In this document: positions 35,520 through 44,048 of the stretch, piece after piece
Position numbering within the stretch: position 1 is the stretch's first letter
Layout of the letters: each line of letters starts with the position of its first letter
Origin: Chloroflexi bacterium UBA4730
Lineage (GTDB): Bacteria; Chloroflexota; Limnocylindria; P2-11E
Reading direction: 5' to 3'
DNA length: 64,000 nt
NCBI GenBank assembly: GCA_002404155.1
Contig: DHJC01000057.1
Span: 53,825-117,824, forward strand
Notes under the pieces: generated by a model
What the model saw: only the letters and a program-made list of their open reading frames with translations
What the model was told of the DNA's origin: nothing
Database searches by the model: none
Made by a program: the position numbers and the translations under genes

Positions 35520-36253
35520 GAGGGATCATCCTCGCCGGCGGCAGCGGACAGCGGCTCGACCCGCTGACGCGCATCACCAACAAGCACCTGTTGCCGGTCT
35601 ACGACCGCCCGATGATCTATTACGCGATCGAGCAAATGGCCGGTGCGGGTCTGGATCGCATCATGATCGTCACCGGCGGCAATCACGCCGGAGAATTCCT
35701 GCGGCTGCTCGGCAACGGCTCGCGGTTCGGTCTGCGGCACCTGGACTACGCGTACCAGGACAAGGCCGGCGGAATCGCCGAGGCGCTCGGCCTCGCGGAG
35801 TACTTCGCCGGCGGTGAGCCGGTCGTGGTCCTCCTTGGCGACAACATCTTCGAGTACTCGATCGCCGGAGCAGTTCAGCGCTTCACCGCCGACCCGCGCG
35901 GCGCCCGCCTCGTTCTTGCGGAGGTCGACAATCCGGGGGCGTACGGCGTCGCGGAGATGCGTGCCGGCAAGCTCGTCCGGATCGTCGAAAAGCCGAAGGA
36001 GCCGCCGTCGAACCTCGTCGCGACCGGGGTCTACTTCTACGACACGCGCGTCTTCGACATGGTGAAGACCCTCACGCCGTCCGGCCGCGGCGAGCTCGAG
36101 ATCACCGATGTGAACAACGGCTACCTGCAGCTCGGGGAGCTACGCCACGAGCAGCTCACAGGGTATTGGGCCGATTGCGGCGAGTCGTTCGAGATGCTGT
36201 TGCGGGCCAACAATCTTGTCGCCGAACACGGCGCGAACAAGCCGATCGCATGA
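35516..36253 (+). CDS. rfbA: Glucose-1-phosphate thymidylyltransferase (short RmlA type)
   Basis: Makes dTDP-glucose from dTTP and glucose-1-phosphate. The N-terminus MRGIILAGGSGQRLDPLT is the nucleotidyltransferase signature, followed by NKHLLPVYDRPMIYYAIE and the metal/substrate site VVLLGDNIFE. EKPKEPPSNLVATGVYFYD completes the pattern. At 245 residues it is the short form lacking the ~45-residue C-terminal allosteric part of RmlA1. Both ends overlap neighbours by 4 bases (ATGA), showing tight coupling. Confidence 0.92.
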   Translation: MRGIILAGGSGQRLDPLTRITNKHLLPVYDRPMIYYAIEQMAGAGLDRIMIVTGGNHAGEFLRLLGNGSRFGLRHLDYAYQDKAGGIAEALGLAEYFAGGEPVVVLLGDNIFEYSIAGAVQRFTADPRGARLVLAEVDNPGAYGVAEMRAGKLVRIVEKPKEPPSNLVATGVYFYDTRVFDMVKTLTPSGRGELEITDVNNGYLQLGELRHEQLTGYWADCGESFEMLLRANNLVAEHGANKPIA

Positions 36254-36696
36254 TTGCGGGTGTCCGGGTCCGCTCGCTTCAGCGGCACGTCGACGACCGG
36301 GGCTCGCTGACCGAGCTGCTTCGCGCGGATTGGCCTGAGTTCACGCGATTTGGACAGGCGATCATCACCGTGAATCGGCCGGGCGTGATCCGAGGCTGGC
36401 ACTGGCACGATCGGCAGACGGACGTGATCGTGGTCGTCGAGGGGCGAGCGAAGGTGCCGCTGTACGACGGGCGCAGCGGCTCGAGCACCTACGGTCACGT
36501 CAACGAATATGTCTGCGGCGGGGACGAGCTGAAGGCGATCTTCGTGCCTCCGGGGGTCTGGCATGGCTACAAGACCGTGAGTCCCGAGTCGGCGATCATC
36601 GTGAATTTCCCAGATCAGGTTTACGACGCGGCGCATCCCGACGAGAACCGCGCACCGTATGACGCGCCCGGCGTTCCGTACGACTGGACTGCCTAG
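36250..36696 (+). CDS. dTDP-4-dehydrorhamnose 3,5-epimerase-like protein
   Basis: Cupin of the RmlC type, 148 residues and so shorter than typical RmlC (~180). HVDDRGSLTELLR, VIRGWHWHDRQTD with the catalytic-type His, PPGVWHGYKTV and the ending GVPYDW match the family. RmlC relatives of this length may be 3- or 5-monoepimerases or 3,4-ketoisomerases, so I leave the symbol empty. The ATG overlaps the rfbA stop. Its own stop shares CTAG with the stop of the convergent rfbB. Confidence 0.82.
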   Translation: MIAGVRVRSLQRHVDDRGSLTELLRADWPEFTRFGQAIITVNRPGVIRGWHWHDRQTDVIVVVEGRAKVPLYDGRSGSSTYGHVNEYVCGGDELKAIFVPPGVWHGYKTVSPESAIIVNFPDQVYDAAHPDENRAPYDAPGVPYDWTA

Positions 36697-37721
36697 CGGC
36701 GGGTGGCGCTCCACGTACGTTCGTCCAACTGACCGTCGAGGGCCGTGCGCTTGGGCTCCCACCAGGCCCGATGCCCCGCGTACCAGTCGACCGTGCTGCG
36801 GAGCCCTTCGGCGAACGCGATCCGAGGCGCCCACCCGAGCTCCCGCCGGATCTTCGAGTGGTCGAGCAGATAGCGACGATCGTGCCCGGGCCGGTCCTCG
36901 ACGTACGTCTTCAGTACGGGCGGCTTCCCGGTCGCCTCGAGCACCGCGTCGGCGATCTGTTCGACGCTTCGCTCGTCGCCGGTTCCGATGTTGTACGTCT
37001 CGCCGACCTGGCCGCGCTCCAGGACGAGCGCGATCGCGCGGCAATGGTCTTCGACGTGGATCCACTCCCGCCGGTTCTCGCTGTGGCGGTACAGCGGCAC
37101 TGGTAGATCGTCCATCGCGTTCGTCGCGAAGAGCGGGATGACCTTCTCCGGGTGCTGGTACGGACCGTAGTTGTTCGCGCAATTCGAGATCGTGACCGGC
37201 AGTCCGAAGGTCTCGCCGTACGCGCGCACGAGATGATCGGCCGCGGCTTTCGACGCGTTGTACGGCGTCCGCGGCCGGTAGGGCGAGTCTTCGCGGAAGG
37301 AATCCGCGCTGTCGAGCGCGAGGTCGCCATACACCTCGCACGTCGAGATGTGGTGGAACCGCGTGAGGCCCGCGGCCTTGGCCGCGTCCAGGAGCGTCTG
37401 CGTTCCCAGAACGTTGGTGCGAACGAACGCGCCTGGATCGAGGACCGCGCGGCTGTTGTGCGATTCGGCGGCGAAGTTGACGACCGCCTCGGGCCGGTGC
37501 CGTGCGAAGGCGTCGCCGACGACCCCCGGGTCGGCGATATCACCGCGCACGAACGCGTAGCGGCCGGGGTAGTCGCGCTCGACGTCGGCGAGCGATGAGC
37601 GATCGCCTGCGTATGTCAGCAGGTCGAAGTTCACGATCGTGTCTCCGGAATGGTCGGCGAGCCACTGCCGGATGAAGTTCGAGCCGATGAAACCCGCGCC
37701 ACCGGTGACCAGCAGCTTCAT
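36693..37721 (-). CDS. rfbB: dTDP-glucose 4,6-dehydratase
   Basis: Converts dTDP-glucose to dTDP-4-keto-6-deoxyglucose using bound NAD. MKLLVTGGAGFIGSNFIRQW holds the Rossmann GxxGxxG. The active site is HISTCEVYGDL with Thr-x-Glu and YNASKAAADH with Tyr-x3-Lys. NNYGPYQHPEKVIPLF, GTGDERSVEQI and RPGHDRRYLLD are RmlB hallmarks. Usual Asp-Glu of the TDEVYG motif is Cys-Glu here; that Asp acts as the general acid in characterised RmlB, so the change is worth noting. Transcribed opposite to rfbA/C, with rmlD overlapping its start. Confidence 0.92.
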   Translation of the reverse strand: MKLLVTGGAGFIGSNFIRQWLADHSGDTIVNFDLLTYAGDRSSLADVERDYPGRYAFVRGDIADPGVVGDAFARHRPEAVVNFAAESHNSRAVLDPGAFVRTNVLGTQTLLDAAKAAGLTRFHHISTCEVYGDLALDSADSFREDSPYRPRTPYNASKAAADHLVRAYGETFGLPVTISNCANNYGPYQHPEKVIPLFATNAMDDLPVPLYRHSENRREWIHVEDHCRAIALVLERGQVGETYNIGTGDERSVEQIADAVLEATGKPPVLKTYVEDRPGHDRRYLLDHSKIRRELGWAPRIAFAEGLRSTVDWYAGHRAWWEPKRTALDGQLDERTWSATRR

Positions 37722-38593
37722 GCCGCCTCCGCTAGCGCCATCTCGCGCAACGCGACGTCCGGAGCGGTCAGATCGGTCCCGAACGTGCGTCGCAGTTTGC
37801 CCACGTCGAGGCCGCAGCGTAGAGGCCGCGGCGCCAGGAGGCCGAGCTCCGTCGTGACGCGTGGACGCAGCAGCTCGGCGGGAAGCGCGTAGGCGTCGGC
37901 GACAAGCCGCGCGAAGTCCATTCGACCCAGGATGCGGGGTCCCGCGACATGGAAGGTGCCCCGTTGGCCGAGCCGTACGAGACGCGCCACCGCGTCGGCG
38001 AGCGCCGGCGCGTAGGTCGGGGTGATGAGCTGATCCGACGGTACGTCGAACGCGTGACCCGCACGGAGGCGGTCGACCAGCTGGCAGACGAAGCTCTTCC
38101 GCTGCGCGTCCGGCCCGAATACGCCGGAGGTGCGGCAGACGAGCGCGCGGCCGGTCGCGAGCGCGAGGTCCTCTAGCTCGACTTTTTGCCGCCCGTACTC
38201 GTTGATCGGCCGGCGCTCGTCGTCTTCGGCGTATCGGCCCGCGGCGCCGTCGAAGACGTATTCGCTCGAGAAGACGACGAGCAGCGCTCCGACGGCCTTG
38301 GATTCCACGGCGATGACGCGCGGAGCGTCGACGTTCACCCGGCGCGTCGCCTCGGGCTCGCGCTCGCAGCGCTCCACGTACGCGTCCGCGGCCGCGAGCA
38401 GGATCACGTCGGGCTTCGCCTCGCGGATCGTGCGGCGTACCGCCTCATCGTCGGTGATGTCCAGCTGGAGTCCCGGTTCCGTTCCGTTGCGGTGAAACGT
38501 CGAAACCGTGCGGGTGCCCGCCAGCGCTTTCTGCAGGTGCCGACCGACTAGCCCGCTGGCCCCGATCAACAGGACGGTCGACGGATCAGGCAT
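37718..38593 (-). CDS. dTDP-4-dehydrorhamnose reductase-like (RmlD family)
   Basis: NAD(P)-dependent sugar-nucleotide reductase. VLLIGASGLVGRHLQKAL is the Rossmann motif. AAAYVER-type segment appears as AAADAYVERCEREPE, then VFSSEYVFDG and YGRQKVELED with Tyr-x3-Lys, as in RmlD. The C-terminal part is lower in similarity, so the product may be another deoxysugar. The ATG at 38593 is chosen over an in-frame TTG two codons upstream; neither has a clear Shine-Dalgarno. The end overlaps the rfbB start by 4 bases. Confidence 0.85.
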   Translation of the reverse strand: MPDPSTVLLIGASGLVGRHLQKALAGTRTVSTFHRNGTEPGLQLDITDDEAVRRTIREAKPDVILLAAADAYVERCEREPEATRRVNVDAPRVIAVESKAVGALLVVFSSEYVFDGAAGRYAEDDERRPINEYGRQKVELEDLALATGRALVCRTSGVFGPDAQRKSFVCQLVDRLRAGHAFDVPSDQLITPTYAPALADAVARLVRLGQRGTFHVAGPRILGRMDFARLVADAYALPAELLRPRVTTELGLLAPRPLRCGLDVGKLRRTFGTDLTAPDVALREMALAEAA

Positions 38594-38608
38594 AGACAAT
38601 GGCGCGCG

Positions 38609-40450
38609 ATGGGACGATGCGCATGGCGGATAAGCCTACTTCCGCTCGCGTTGCCGGTGGTCAGCGTTGCCGCGGCGATCGCGCTCGCCTCGCGATGGAG
38701 CGCGCTCGATCAGATCCAGGCGAGCATCGTCGAGCGTTGGACGCCACTGGCCGCGTCGCTCGGAGCCGCGGTCCTCGTCGCGGCAGCCTTGCACCTCGAA
38801 CGCGAGCCACGTCGGCGATCCCTCGTGCTGGCCTCATCGCAGTACCTCGTCCTCGCTGTCATGCTCGCCGTCGCGCTTATCGCCCCCGGCGAGAGTCACG
38901 TCCGGCTCGGCTGGTTCTTCGTGGCCTTCGTGACGGCGTCTGCCGCCGCGGCGACCTACAGCGTCTGGTTCGCGACGCCCGGCCTGAGCGATCGTCGCGT
39001 CGCGCTGTTGCTCGCTGCGGTCGCGCTCGCTGTCTTCTTGTCGATCGATCCGTATCACCGCGCCGTCCAGCCGACGCAGTCGGATGAGCCGCAGTACCTC
39101 CTCATCACGCAGAGCCTGCAGCTGGACGGTGACCTCGACCTGGCCAACGACTACGCTGGCCAGCGTTACCGGTCGTTCTACGAGGACACCTTCACCGACG
39201 TCCACGCGATCCAGGTGGGCTCGCGTTTCTATCCGATCCGCGACCTGGGGCTACCTGTCGTCTCGCTGCCCTTCTTCGCGATCGCAGGTCGGCTCGGCGT
39301 GATGGTGCTCGTGTCGCTCGTGGCGGCGGTCCTCGTAGCGCAGCTGTACCTCCTGGAGCGCGACCTCGGCGTCGCGCCGCGTGTCGCGCTCATCGCGGCG
39401 GCCCTCGTCGCACTCCTGCATCCCTTCCTCACATACGCGTCGGCCGAGATCGAGCCGGAGCTCTTCGCCGCACTGCTCTTCGTCGTCGCGGTGCGGGTGC
39501 TTCGCCACGGCACGCGGTCGTCGCCGCGCGCCCTGGCGATCGCGAGCGCCTGCGCGGGGCTCATCGGCATCTTCACGACCCGCGGGTGGTTCCTCTCGCT
39601 CGGGATCGGCCTCTGTATTGCGGTGTTCGCGCTCGCGCCGCGCGAGAACCTCGTCCGGCGCGTCCTCGCCGGCGCACTGCCGTTCGCCGTCTTCGTCCTG
39701 CTCGTCTCCTACGTCGACTGCCGGATGTTCCCGTTCGCCGACGGCTCGGCCGGCTGCTACTTCATGCCGAGCGCCGGCTATTTCCTGATCCGGGACCAGC
39801 AGACCGTCCTGAGCGCGGGCTCGCAGGTCGGCGCCGCCGGCCTCGCCTTCGACCGCACGTTCGGACTCATCAGCCACACGCTCCTGTACCTCCTCGCGTT
39901 CGCGGGTGCGGTGCCCCTGTGGCGGCGGGCGCGCCGCGGCCATGGCGCCGAGATCGCGGTCCTCGTGATCGCCGGCGGCTTGCTCATCGCGTACATCTCG
40001 GACATCGCGTACTGGTGGGCTGACGGAATGCCGAGCTCGCGCTACCTGGTCGCGCCGCTGCCACTCCTCGCGGTGCTCGTCGCGCTGGGCATCGAGGCGC
40101 TCGTCGCGGCCTGGGGCCGCGTCGGGTGGATCCTTATCGCGCTCCTCGCGATCCCGTCCGCGCTGATCGCCGGGCTGTACACCGTCCAGCCGCAGCTCGG
40201 CTACGACCTTGCGGTCGACGTCCAGCGCACCGGCTACCCAGGCCAGCTCTGGGCGTACGTATACCAGCACTGGGGCGTCGATCCCGGGCTGCTCTTCCCA
40301 TCGCTCGTCCAGCCGGATGGCTCGACGCCGCTCTCGCTTGTCGTCTGGTGCGCGATCGCCCTGGGGCTCGTCGGGCTCGGGGCGGTCCTCAGACCCGCCC
40401 TTCGGCCCGCAGCAGCCCCAGGATCTCCTGCGCCGAGTGATGCCGGTTGA
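38609..40450 (+). CDS. Polytopic membrane protein, GT-C glycosyltransferase-like
   Basis: 613 residues with about 12 hydrophobic segments. After two or three N-terminal helices a hydrophilic loop carries QPTQSDEPQYLLITQSLQL, with an Asp-Glu pair in the place where PMT/ArnT-type GT-C enzymes keep their acidic motif, and then DLANDYAGQRYRSFYEDT. A second loop near residues 375-400 has two Cys. GT-C enzymes use polyprenyl-phosphate sugars, consistent with the deoxysugar genes next door, but the assignment rests on topology and one motif. It overlaps metF tail to tail by 62 bases. Confidence 0.65.
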   Translation: MGRCAWRISLLPLALPVVSVAAAIALASRWSALDQIQASIVERWTPLAASLGAAVLVAAALHLEREPRRRSLVLASSQYLVLAVMLAVALIAPGESHVRLGWFFVAFVTASAAAATYSVWFATPGLSDRRVALLLAAVALAVFLSIDPYHRAVQPTQSDEPQYLLITQSLQLDGDLDLANDYAGQRYRSFYEDTFTDVHAIQVGSRFYPIRDLGLPVVSLPFFAIAGRLGVMVLVSLVAAVLVAQLYLLERDLGVAPRVALIAAALVALLHPFLTYASAEIEPELFAALLFVVAVRVLRHGTRSSPRALAIASACAGLIGIFTTRGWFLSLGIGLCIAVFALAPRENLVRRVLAGALPFAVFVLLVSYVDCRMFPFADGSAGCYFMPSAGYFLIRDQQTVLSAGSQVGAAGLAFDRTFGLISHTLLYLLAFAGAVPLWRRARRGHGAEIAVLVIAGGLLIAYISDIAYWWADGMPSSRYLVAPLPLLAVLVALGIEALVAAWGRVGWILIALLAIPSALIAGLYTVQPQLGYDLAVDVQRTGYPGQLWAYVYQHWGVDPGLLFPSLVQPDGSTPLSLVVWCAIALGLVGLGAVLRPALRPAAAPGSPAPSDAG

Positions 40451-41267
40451 GCGTGTAGAAGTGCAGGCCGGGCGCGCCGCCCGCGAGGAGCGCCCGGCAC
40501 TGGTCGCGGGCCCATTCGATCCCCACCGCGGTCACCGCCGCGTCGTCGTCGCGGACGCCGGCGAGAAGCTCGCGAAGCGACGCCGGGATCGACGCGCCGC
40601 ACATGCTCGTGAAGCGCTCGATCTGCGACACGTTCGTGATCGGCATGATCCCCGGCACGATCGGCACGCCGATCCCCGCGGCGCGGGCCCGCTCGACGAA
40701 CGCGAAGTACGTCTGCGGCTCGAAGAACAGCTGGGTGATGAGGACCTGAGCGCCGTTCGCGACCTTCTCTGTCAGGTGGTGCAGGTCGGTCTCGGGGTCG
40801 GGCGCCTCGAGGTGCTTCTCCGGATACCCGGCGCCCACGATGCACACGTCCCAGCGGCCACGGATGAACCCGGCGAGCTCGGCGCCATGCGCGAAGCCGC
40901 CTGGGGTCGGGGTGAACGTGGTCTGGCCCTTCGGCGGATCGCCGCGGAGCGCGAGCACGTTCTCGATCCCGGCGGCGGTGAGGGCATCGAGGATCTCGGC
41001 GAGCTCGTCGGCGGTGTGCCCGAGGCAGGTGAGGTGGGCCATCGCCTCGATGCCGATCTCGCGCTTGATGCGCGCGACGATGTCGCGGGTCAGCCGCCGC
41101 GTCGCGCCGCCGGCGCCGTAGGTGACCGACACGAATGTCGGGCGGAGCGGCGCGAGCTGCGCGACCGTCTCGAACAGGCGCGCCTCGGCGTCGGGCGTCT
41201 TGGGTGGGAAGAACTCGAACGAGATGACCGGCGGCTTCCCGGGTCCAAAGGCGTCGACGATGCGCAT
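40389..41267 (-). CDS. metF: 5,10-methylenetetrahydrofolate reductase
   Basis: FAD enzyme producing 5-methyl-THF for methionine synthesis. MRIVDAFGPGKPPVISFEFFPPKT contains the conserved EFFPPK. TYGAGGATRRLT, AHLTCLGHT, NVLALRGDPPKG, QLFFEPQTYFAFVERARA and VPIVPGIMPI are canonical. 292 residues, normal length. The ATG at 41267 lies 6 bases after GATACT on its strand with no Shine-Dalgarno, suggesting leaderless transcription. The last 62 bases overlap the convergent membrane-protein gene. Confidence 0.96.
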   Translation of the reverse strand: MRIVDAFGPGKPPVISFEFFPPKTPDAEARLFETVAQLAPLRPTFVSVTYGAGGATRRLTRDIVARIKREIGIEAMAHLTCLGHTADELAEILDALTAAGIENVLALRGDPPKGQTTFTPTPGGFAHGAELAGFIRGRWDVCIVGAGYPEKHLEAPDPETDLHHLTEKVANGAQVLITQLFFEPQTYFAFVERARAAGIGVPIVPGIMPITNVSQIERFTSMCGASIPASLRELLAGVRDDDAAVTAVGIEWARDQCRALLAGGAPGLHFYTLNRHHSAQEILGLLRAEGRV

Positions 41268-41273
41268 CCGCGC

Positions 41274-41279
41274 AGTATC
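41274..41279 (-). promoter_or_regulatory. -10 element of metF, leaderless type
   Basis: Reads GATACT on the minus strand and ends 6 bases before the ATG. Confidence 0.45.
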
Positions 41280-41292
41280 GGGGGACGCGCGA

Positions 41293-41316
41293 ACGCCCCG
41301 CTCAGCGGCGGGGCGT
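41293..41316 (-). terminator. Hairpin terminator
   Basis: ACGCCCCGC and GCGGGGCGT pair over 9 bp around a 6-base loop, 24 bases past the stop of the minus-strand gene at 41340. No strong U-run. Confidence 0.55.
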
Positions 41317-41339
41317 CCTGCGCGAAGGGGGACCCGCGG

Positions 41340-42071
41340 TCAAGGCTTGGGCGAATTGCTCGGCTTGTGATCCTCGCTGGGGTTCCCGGCCGGCTTGTTG
41401 GCCGGGTTGTCCGACGGCTTTCCATGGTCCGGTGCCAGGAGCGCGCCGGCCTTGGCCTGCGCGTCCGTCACGAGGGCCTCCATGTCCGCGATGGCCGTGT
41501 CGACGATCGTCTTGATGTTCGCATCGAGGGTCGTGCGCTCGGCCACCGTGACGCGGCCCTCCTGGCTCGGCGTCGTGCTGTCCTCGGCCTTCGGAGCCTC
41601 GGCGGCGTCCGCGCTCCCGGAGAGGCAGCTCGACGTTGACGGGTTCGTGGCGTCGCTCCCCTTGGTCTGGCCCTCACGGCCGAGCGTGAGCGCCGCGACG
41701 TCATTGAGTGCCTTGGTGCGCAGGGCCTTGAGCTGGTCGTCGGCCGTCTTGATGAGATCGCTGGCGGCCTGGTTGTCCACGCCCTTGCCCCGCAGCCCTT
41801 CGAGGGCGGTGTGGTCCTGCTGGAACGCCGCGTCGACGAGCTTGGTTGCGGCATTGCGCTGGGCGACGACGGCCGGCTGACCACCGCAATCATTCGCATC
41901 GGTCTTGATCTCCGGGCTCTGGACGGTGACGGAGTGCACGACGCTCCGCACAGCGTCCTGGACCTCGGGGGAGGACGCGCCGACCGTGACGGTGGCGGCG
42001 CCCAGCACGACGACGGCAGCCACGGTGGCCCCCTTCGTCGCGGCGAGCAGTGCGAGCAGCTTCGCGAGCAT
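41340..42071 (-). CDS. Secreted/anchored protein, paralogue of 42226-43035
   Basis: 243-residue exported protein of unknown function. CAAGGAGGAACGG gives a strong Shine-Dalgarno before MLAKLLALLAATKGATVAAV, a hydrophobic start followed by LGAATVTVGA. The middle is helical with one Cys pair (NDCGG and SSCLSG). Two helices, LVDAAFQQDHTALEGLRGKG and LDANIKTIVDTAIADMEALV, resemble the DUF5667-like stalk pattern. The C-terminus is Pro/Asn/Lys-rich and disordered. The MLAKLL start, Shine-Dalgarno and layout are shared with the upstream gene, so the two arose by duplication. A fragment also lies at 33757. Confidence 0.75.
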   Translation of the reverse strand: MLAKLLALLAATKGATVAAVVVLGAATVTVGASSPEVQDAVRSVVHSVTVQSPEIKTDANDCGGQPAVVAQRNAATKLVDAAFQQDHTALEGLRGKGVDNQAASDLIKTADDQLKALRTKALNDVAALTLGREGQTKGSDATNPSTSSCLSGSADAAEAPKAEDSTTPSQEGRVTVAERTTLDANIKTIVDTAIADMEALVTDAQAKAGALLAPDHGKPSDNPANKPAGNPSEDHKPSNSPKP

Positions 42072-42159
42072 CCCGTTCCTCCTTGCGTGTTCACCGGCCT
42101 AACGAGCATGCCCCCTGGAATTAGCCGCCGGTAGTCCTAGGCCGTCTGGAGTACGCAAC

Positions 42160-42187
42160 GGCCCGTCCCAGTGACGGGACGGGCCGG
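42160..42187 (-). terminator. Hairpin terminator between the paralogues
   Basis: CGGCCCGTCCC and GGGACGGGCCG form an 11-bp perfect stem with a 6-base loop, 39 bases downstream of the stop of the 42226 gene. It separates the two same-strand paralogues, so the second probably has its own promoter. Confidence 0.65.
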
Positions 42188-42225
42188 TGCTCGCGAAGGG
42201 GGGACGGGAAGTTGGAAGTGGCTAG

Positions 42226-43035
42226 TTAGTCGTGGCTCTCGGTGTCGTGCTTCTTGCTGTCGTTCGTCTTCGGCTCGGGCGTGTGGGCCGGCTTCGGGGT
42301 CAGGACCGTCGCCTTCTGCGCGGTGTCGACCGCCGTTTGCATCGCGGTCAGGGCTTGGTCCGCGATCGCGGACGCGGTGCCGGTGAACGTGACGGGAGCC
42401 GTCGTGGTCTTGCCGTGGTCGCCGTCGTTGCTCTCGTCGTTGTTGTTCTCGTCAACGACTGACACCGTGGTGCCCGTCACGGCGGCGCCGACCGACTTGT
42501 CGTCGCCGCTGGTGTCGTTCTCGTCGTTGGTGTCGTTCGCGTCCGTGTCGGTGTCGGTCGCGTCGTTCGCGTCTTCGTCGTCCTGCTTCGCGCAGGCCTG
42601 CGTCGCGGTGGCGTGGATCGCCTTCACCGCGGCCTGACGGTCGGCCTTGAGCGTCGCGTCCGCCTTCGCGAGTACGTCGGCGGCGCGCAGGCCGTGCAGG
42701 TGCATGAGATCCGTGTGGAAGCCGCTGAACGCGTTATCCACCCGCTGGACCTGGAGCGCGAGCGCCTTCGCCTCGTCGGAGCACGCCGTGGATGAAGTGG
42801 TAGAAGAAGAGAGCTTCGGGCTGTCCGACTCGGGGGGCTCCGGGGTCTCGGTGTTCGCCCGCGTCGTCGTCGTGAGCGCCGTGGTCGGGCTCGGGGAGGC
42901 TTCGGTGATCGTGATCGTGGTCACGCCGTTCGAGGCGGACACACTGACGAGCGCACCGGTAGCACCGAGCAGGAGCACGCCGGAGATCGCGCCTGACTTC
43001 GCGTGGACCAGTAGCGAGAGAAGCTTGGCGAGCAT
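42226..43035 (-). CDS. Secreted/anchored Asp-rich protein, paralogue of 41340-42071
   Basis: 269-residue exported protein. CCAAGGAGGGGAA precedes MLAKLLSLLVHAKSGAISGV, followed by a hydrophobic stretch and a Thr/Ser/Pro linker. A helical core with two Cys (STACSDEAKALALQVQ, TQACAKQ) is followed by an acidic low-complexity run rich in Asp, Asn and Thr (DATDTDTDANDTNDENDTS). A last helix is IADQALTAMQTAVDTAQKA, with a Lys/Asp/His tail. The acidic run could bind divalent cations, which is inference. Function is unknown. Confidence 0.75.
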   Translation of the reverse strand: MLAKLLSLLVHAKSGAISGVLLLGATGALVSVSASNGVTTITITEASPSPTTALTTTTRANTETPEPPESDSPKLSSSTTSSTACSDEAKALALQVQRVDNAFSGFHTDLMHLHGLRAADVLAKADATLKADRQAAVKAIHATATQACAKQDDEDANDATDTDTDANDTNDENDTSGDDKSVGAAVTGTTVSVVDENNNDESNDGDHGKTTTAPVTFTGTASAIADQALTAMQTAVDTAQKATVLTPKPAHTPEPKTNDSKKHDTESHD

Positions 43036-43115
43036 TTCCCCTCCTTGGATGTTGCTACGAGGTCTGAACGCGCGGCCCTCGCGAGCCGTTATGCGGGCCT
43101 GGCGGGCGGTTTCGC

Positions 43116-43121
43116 TATCGT
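43116..43121 (+). promoter_or_regulatory. -10 element TATCGT, leaderless type
   Basis: Ends 6 bases before the GTG start at 43128. No Shine-Dalgarno is present. Confidence 0.45.
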
Positions 43122-43127
43122 CCAGGC

Positions 43128-44033
43128 GTGCGCCGGCCGTTACGGGTACTGGGGGTCCTAGTACTCCTGGTCGTTGTCGGATACCTCGGGATCTCGTGGA
43201 AATACGCCGACGGTGTGACGCGGGTCACCCGCGATCCGCTGAAGAAGACCCCGGCGTACGTCCAGGCGACGTTCGAGGACGTGTCCTTCAAGAGCCGGGA
43301 CGGCCTGACGTTGAAGGGCTGGTGGTTCCCCGCACCGGGCATCGTCGCGGCGACGAAGGCCGCGGTCCTGGTCCACGGCAAGGACCAGAACCGCATCGAT
43401 AGCCAGTTCGATCCCGGCCGGATCGCGCGCTTCCTCCTCGCCGACGGCTGGTCGGTGCTCCTGTTCGAGATGCGCGGTCACGGCCAGAGCGACGGGCTGC
43501 GCTGGGGCCTCGGGCAGTACGAGCCGAACGACATCCTCGCGGCCATCGATCTCGCGGCGCAGAAGACGGGGCAGCCGCGCGGCCGGATCGCGACGATCGG
43601 CGAATCGATGGGCGGCGGCAGCGTCCTCATGACCGTCGGCAAGGATCCCTCGATCGGGCCGATCGTCGTCGACTCGGCGTACGCGTCCGTGCCGGTGGTG
43701 GTGAACGAGGTCGGCCCCGACTACTCCGGCCTCCCGGCGTTCTTTACCCCGGGCCTCGTGCTCGCCTCGCGCGTCCTGTACGGCATCGACATCGATTCGG
43801 TCGTGCCCGTCGATGTCGTGCGGGCACACCCCGAGCGCGCGTTCCTGTTCATCCAGTGCGTGGACGATCACACCATCGCGATGCACCACGGGGTGGACCT
43901 CAAGACGGCGAGCGCGAATCCCGGCACCGAGCTGTGGCTGGTGAAGGACTGCGGCCACGCGAAGGCCTTCACCACGCACCCGCAGGAGTGGCAGGACCGC
44001 GTCCTCGCATTCCTTCACCGCGAATTGAAATAG
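43128..44033 (+). CDS. Membrane-anchored alpha/beta hydrolase
   Basis: 301 residues. An N-terminal helix (VLGVLVLLVVVGYLGISW) anchors the protein with the catalytic domain probably outside. The fold motifs are LVHGKDQNR (oxyanion region), FEMRGHGQSDG, and the nucleophile elbow ATIGESMGGGSV with the catalytic Ser. The Asp is likely in IQCVDDHTI and the His in KDCGHAKAF. This resembles the BAAT/DUF-type dienelactone-like hydrolases rather than lipases. The substrate is unknown. The downstream gene begins 15 bases later. Confidence 0.88.
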   Translation: MRRPLRVLGVLVLLVVVGYLGISWKYADGVTRVTRDPLKKTPAYVQATFEDVSFKSRDGLTLKGWWFPAPGIVAATKAAVLVHGKDQNRIDSQFDPGRIARFLLADGWSVLLFEMRGHGQSDGLRWGLGQYEPNDILAAIDLAAQKTGQPRGRIATIGESMGGGSVLMTVGKDPSIGPIVVDSAYASVPVVVNEVGPDYSGLPAFFTPGLVLASRVLYGIDIDSVVPVDVVRAHPERAFLFIQCVDDHTIAMHHGVDLKTASANPGTELWLVKDCGHAKAFTTHPQEWQDRVLAFLHRELK

Positions 44034-44048
44034 CATCCGGCCTACCCG

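Noticed and set aside
40389..40450. 62-base tail-to-tail overlap of metF and the membrane protein as a sign of a frameshift
   Set aside because: MetF needs its C-terminus to this point, and the membrane protein simply extends into a Pro/Ala-rich tail; a long convergent overlap is plausible here.
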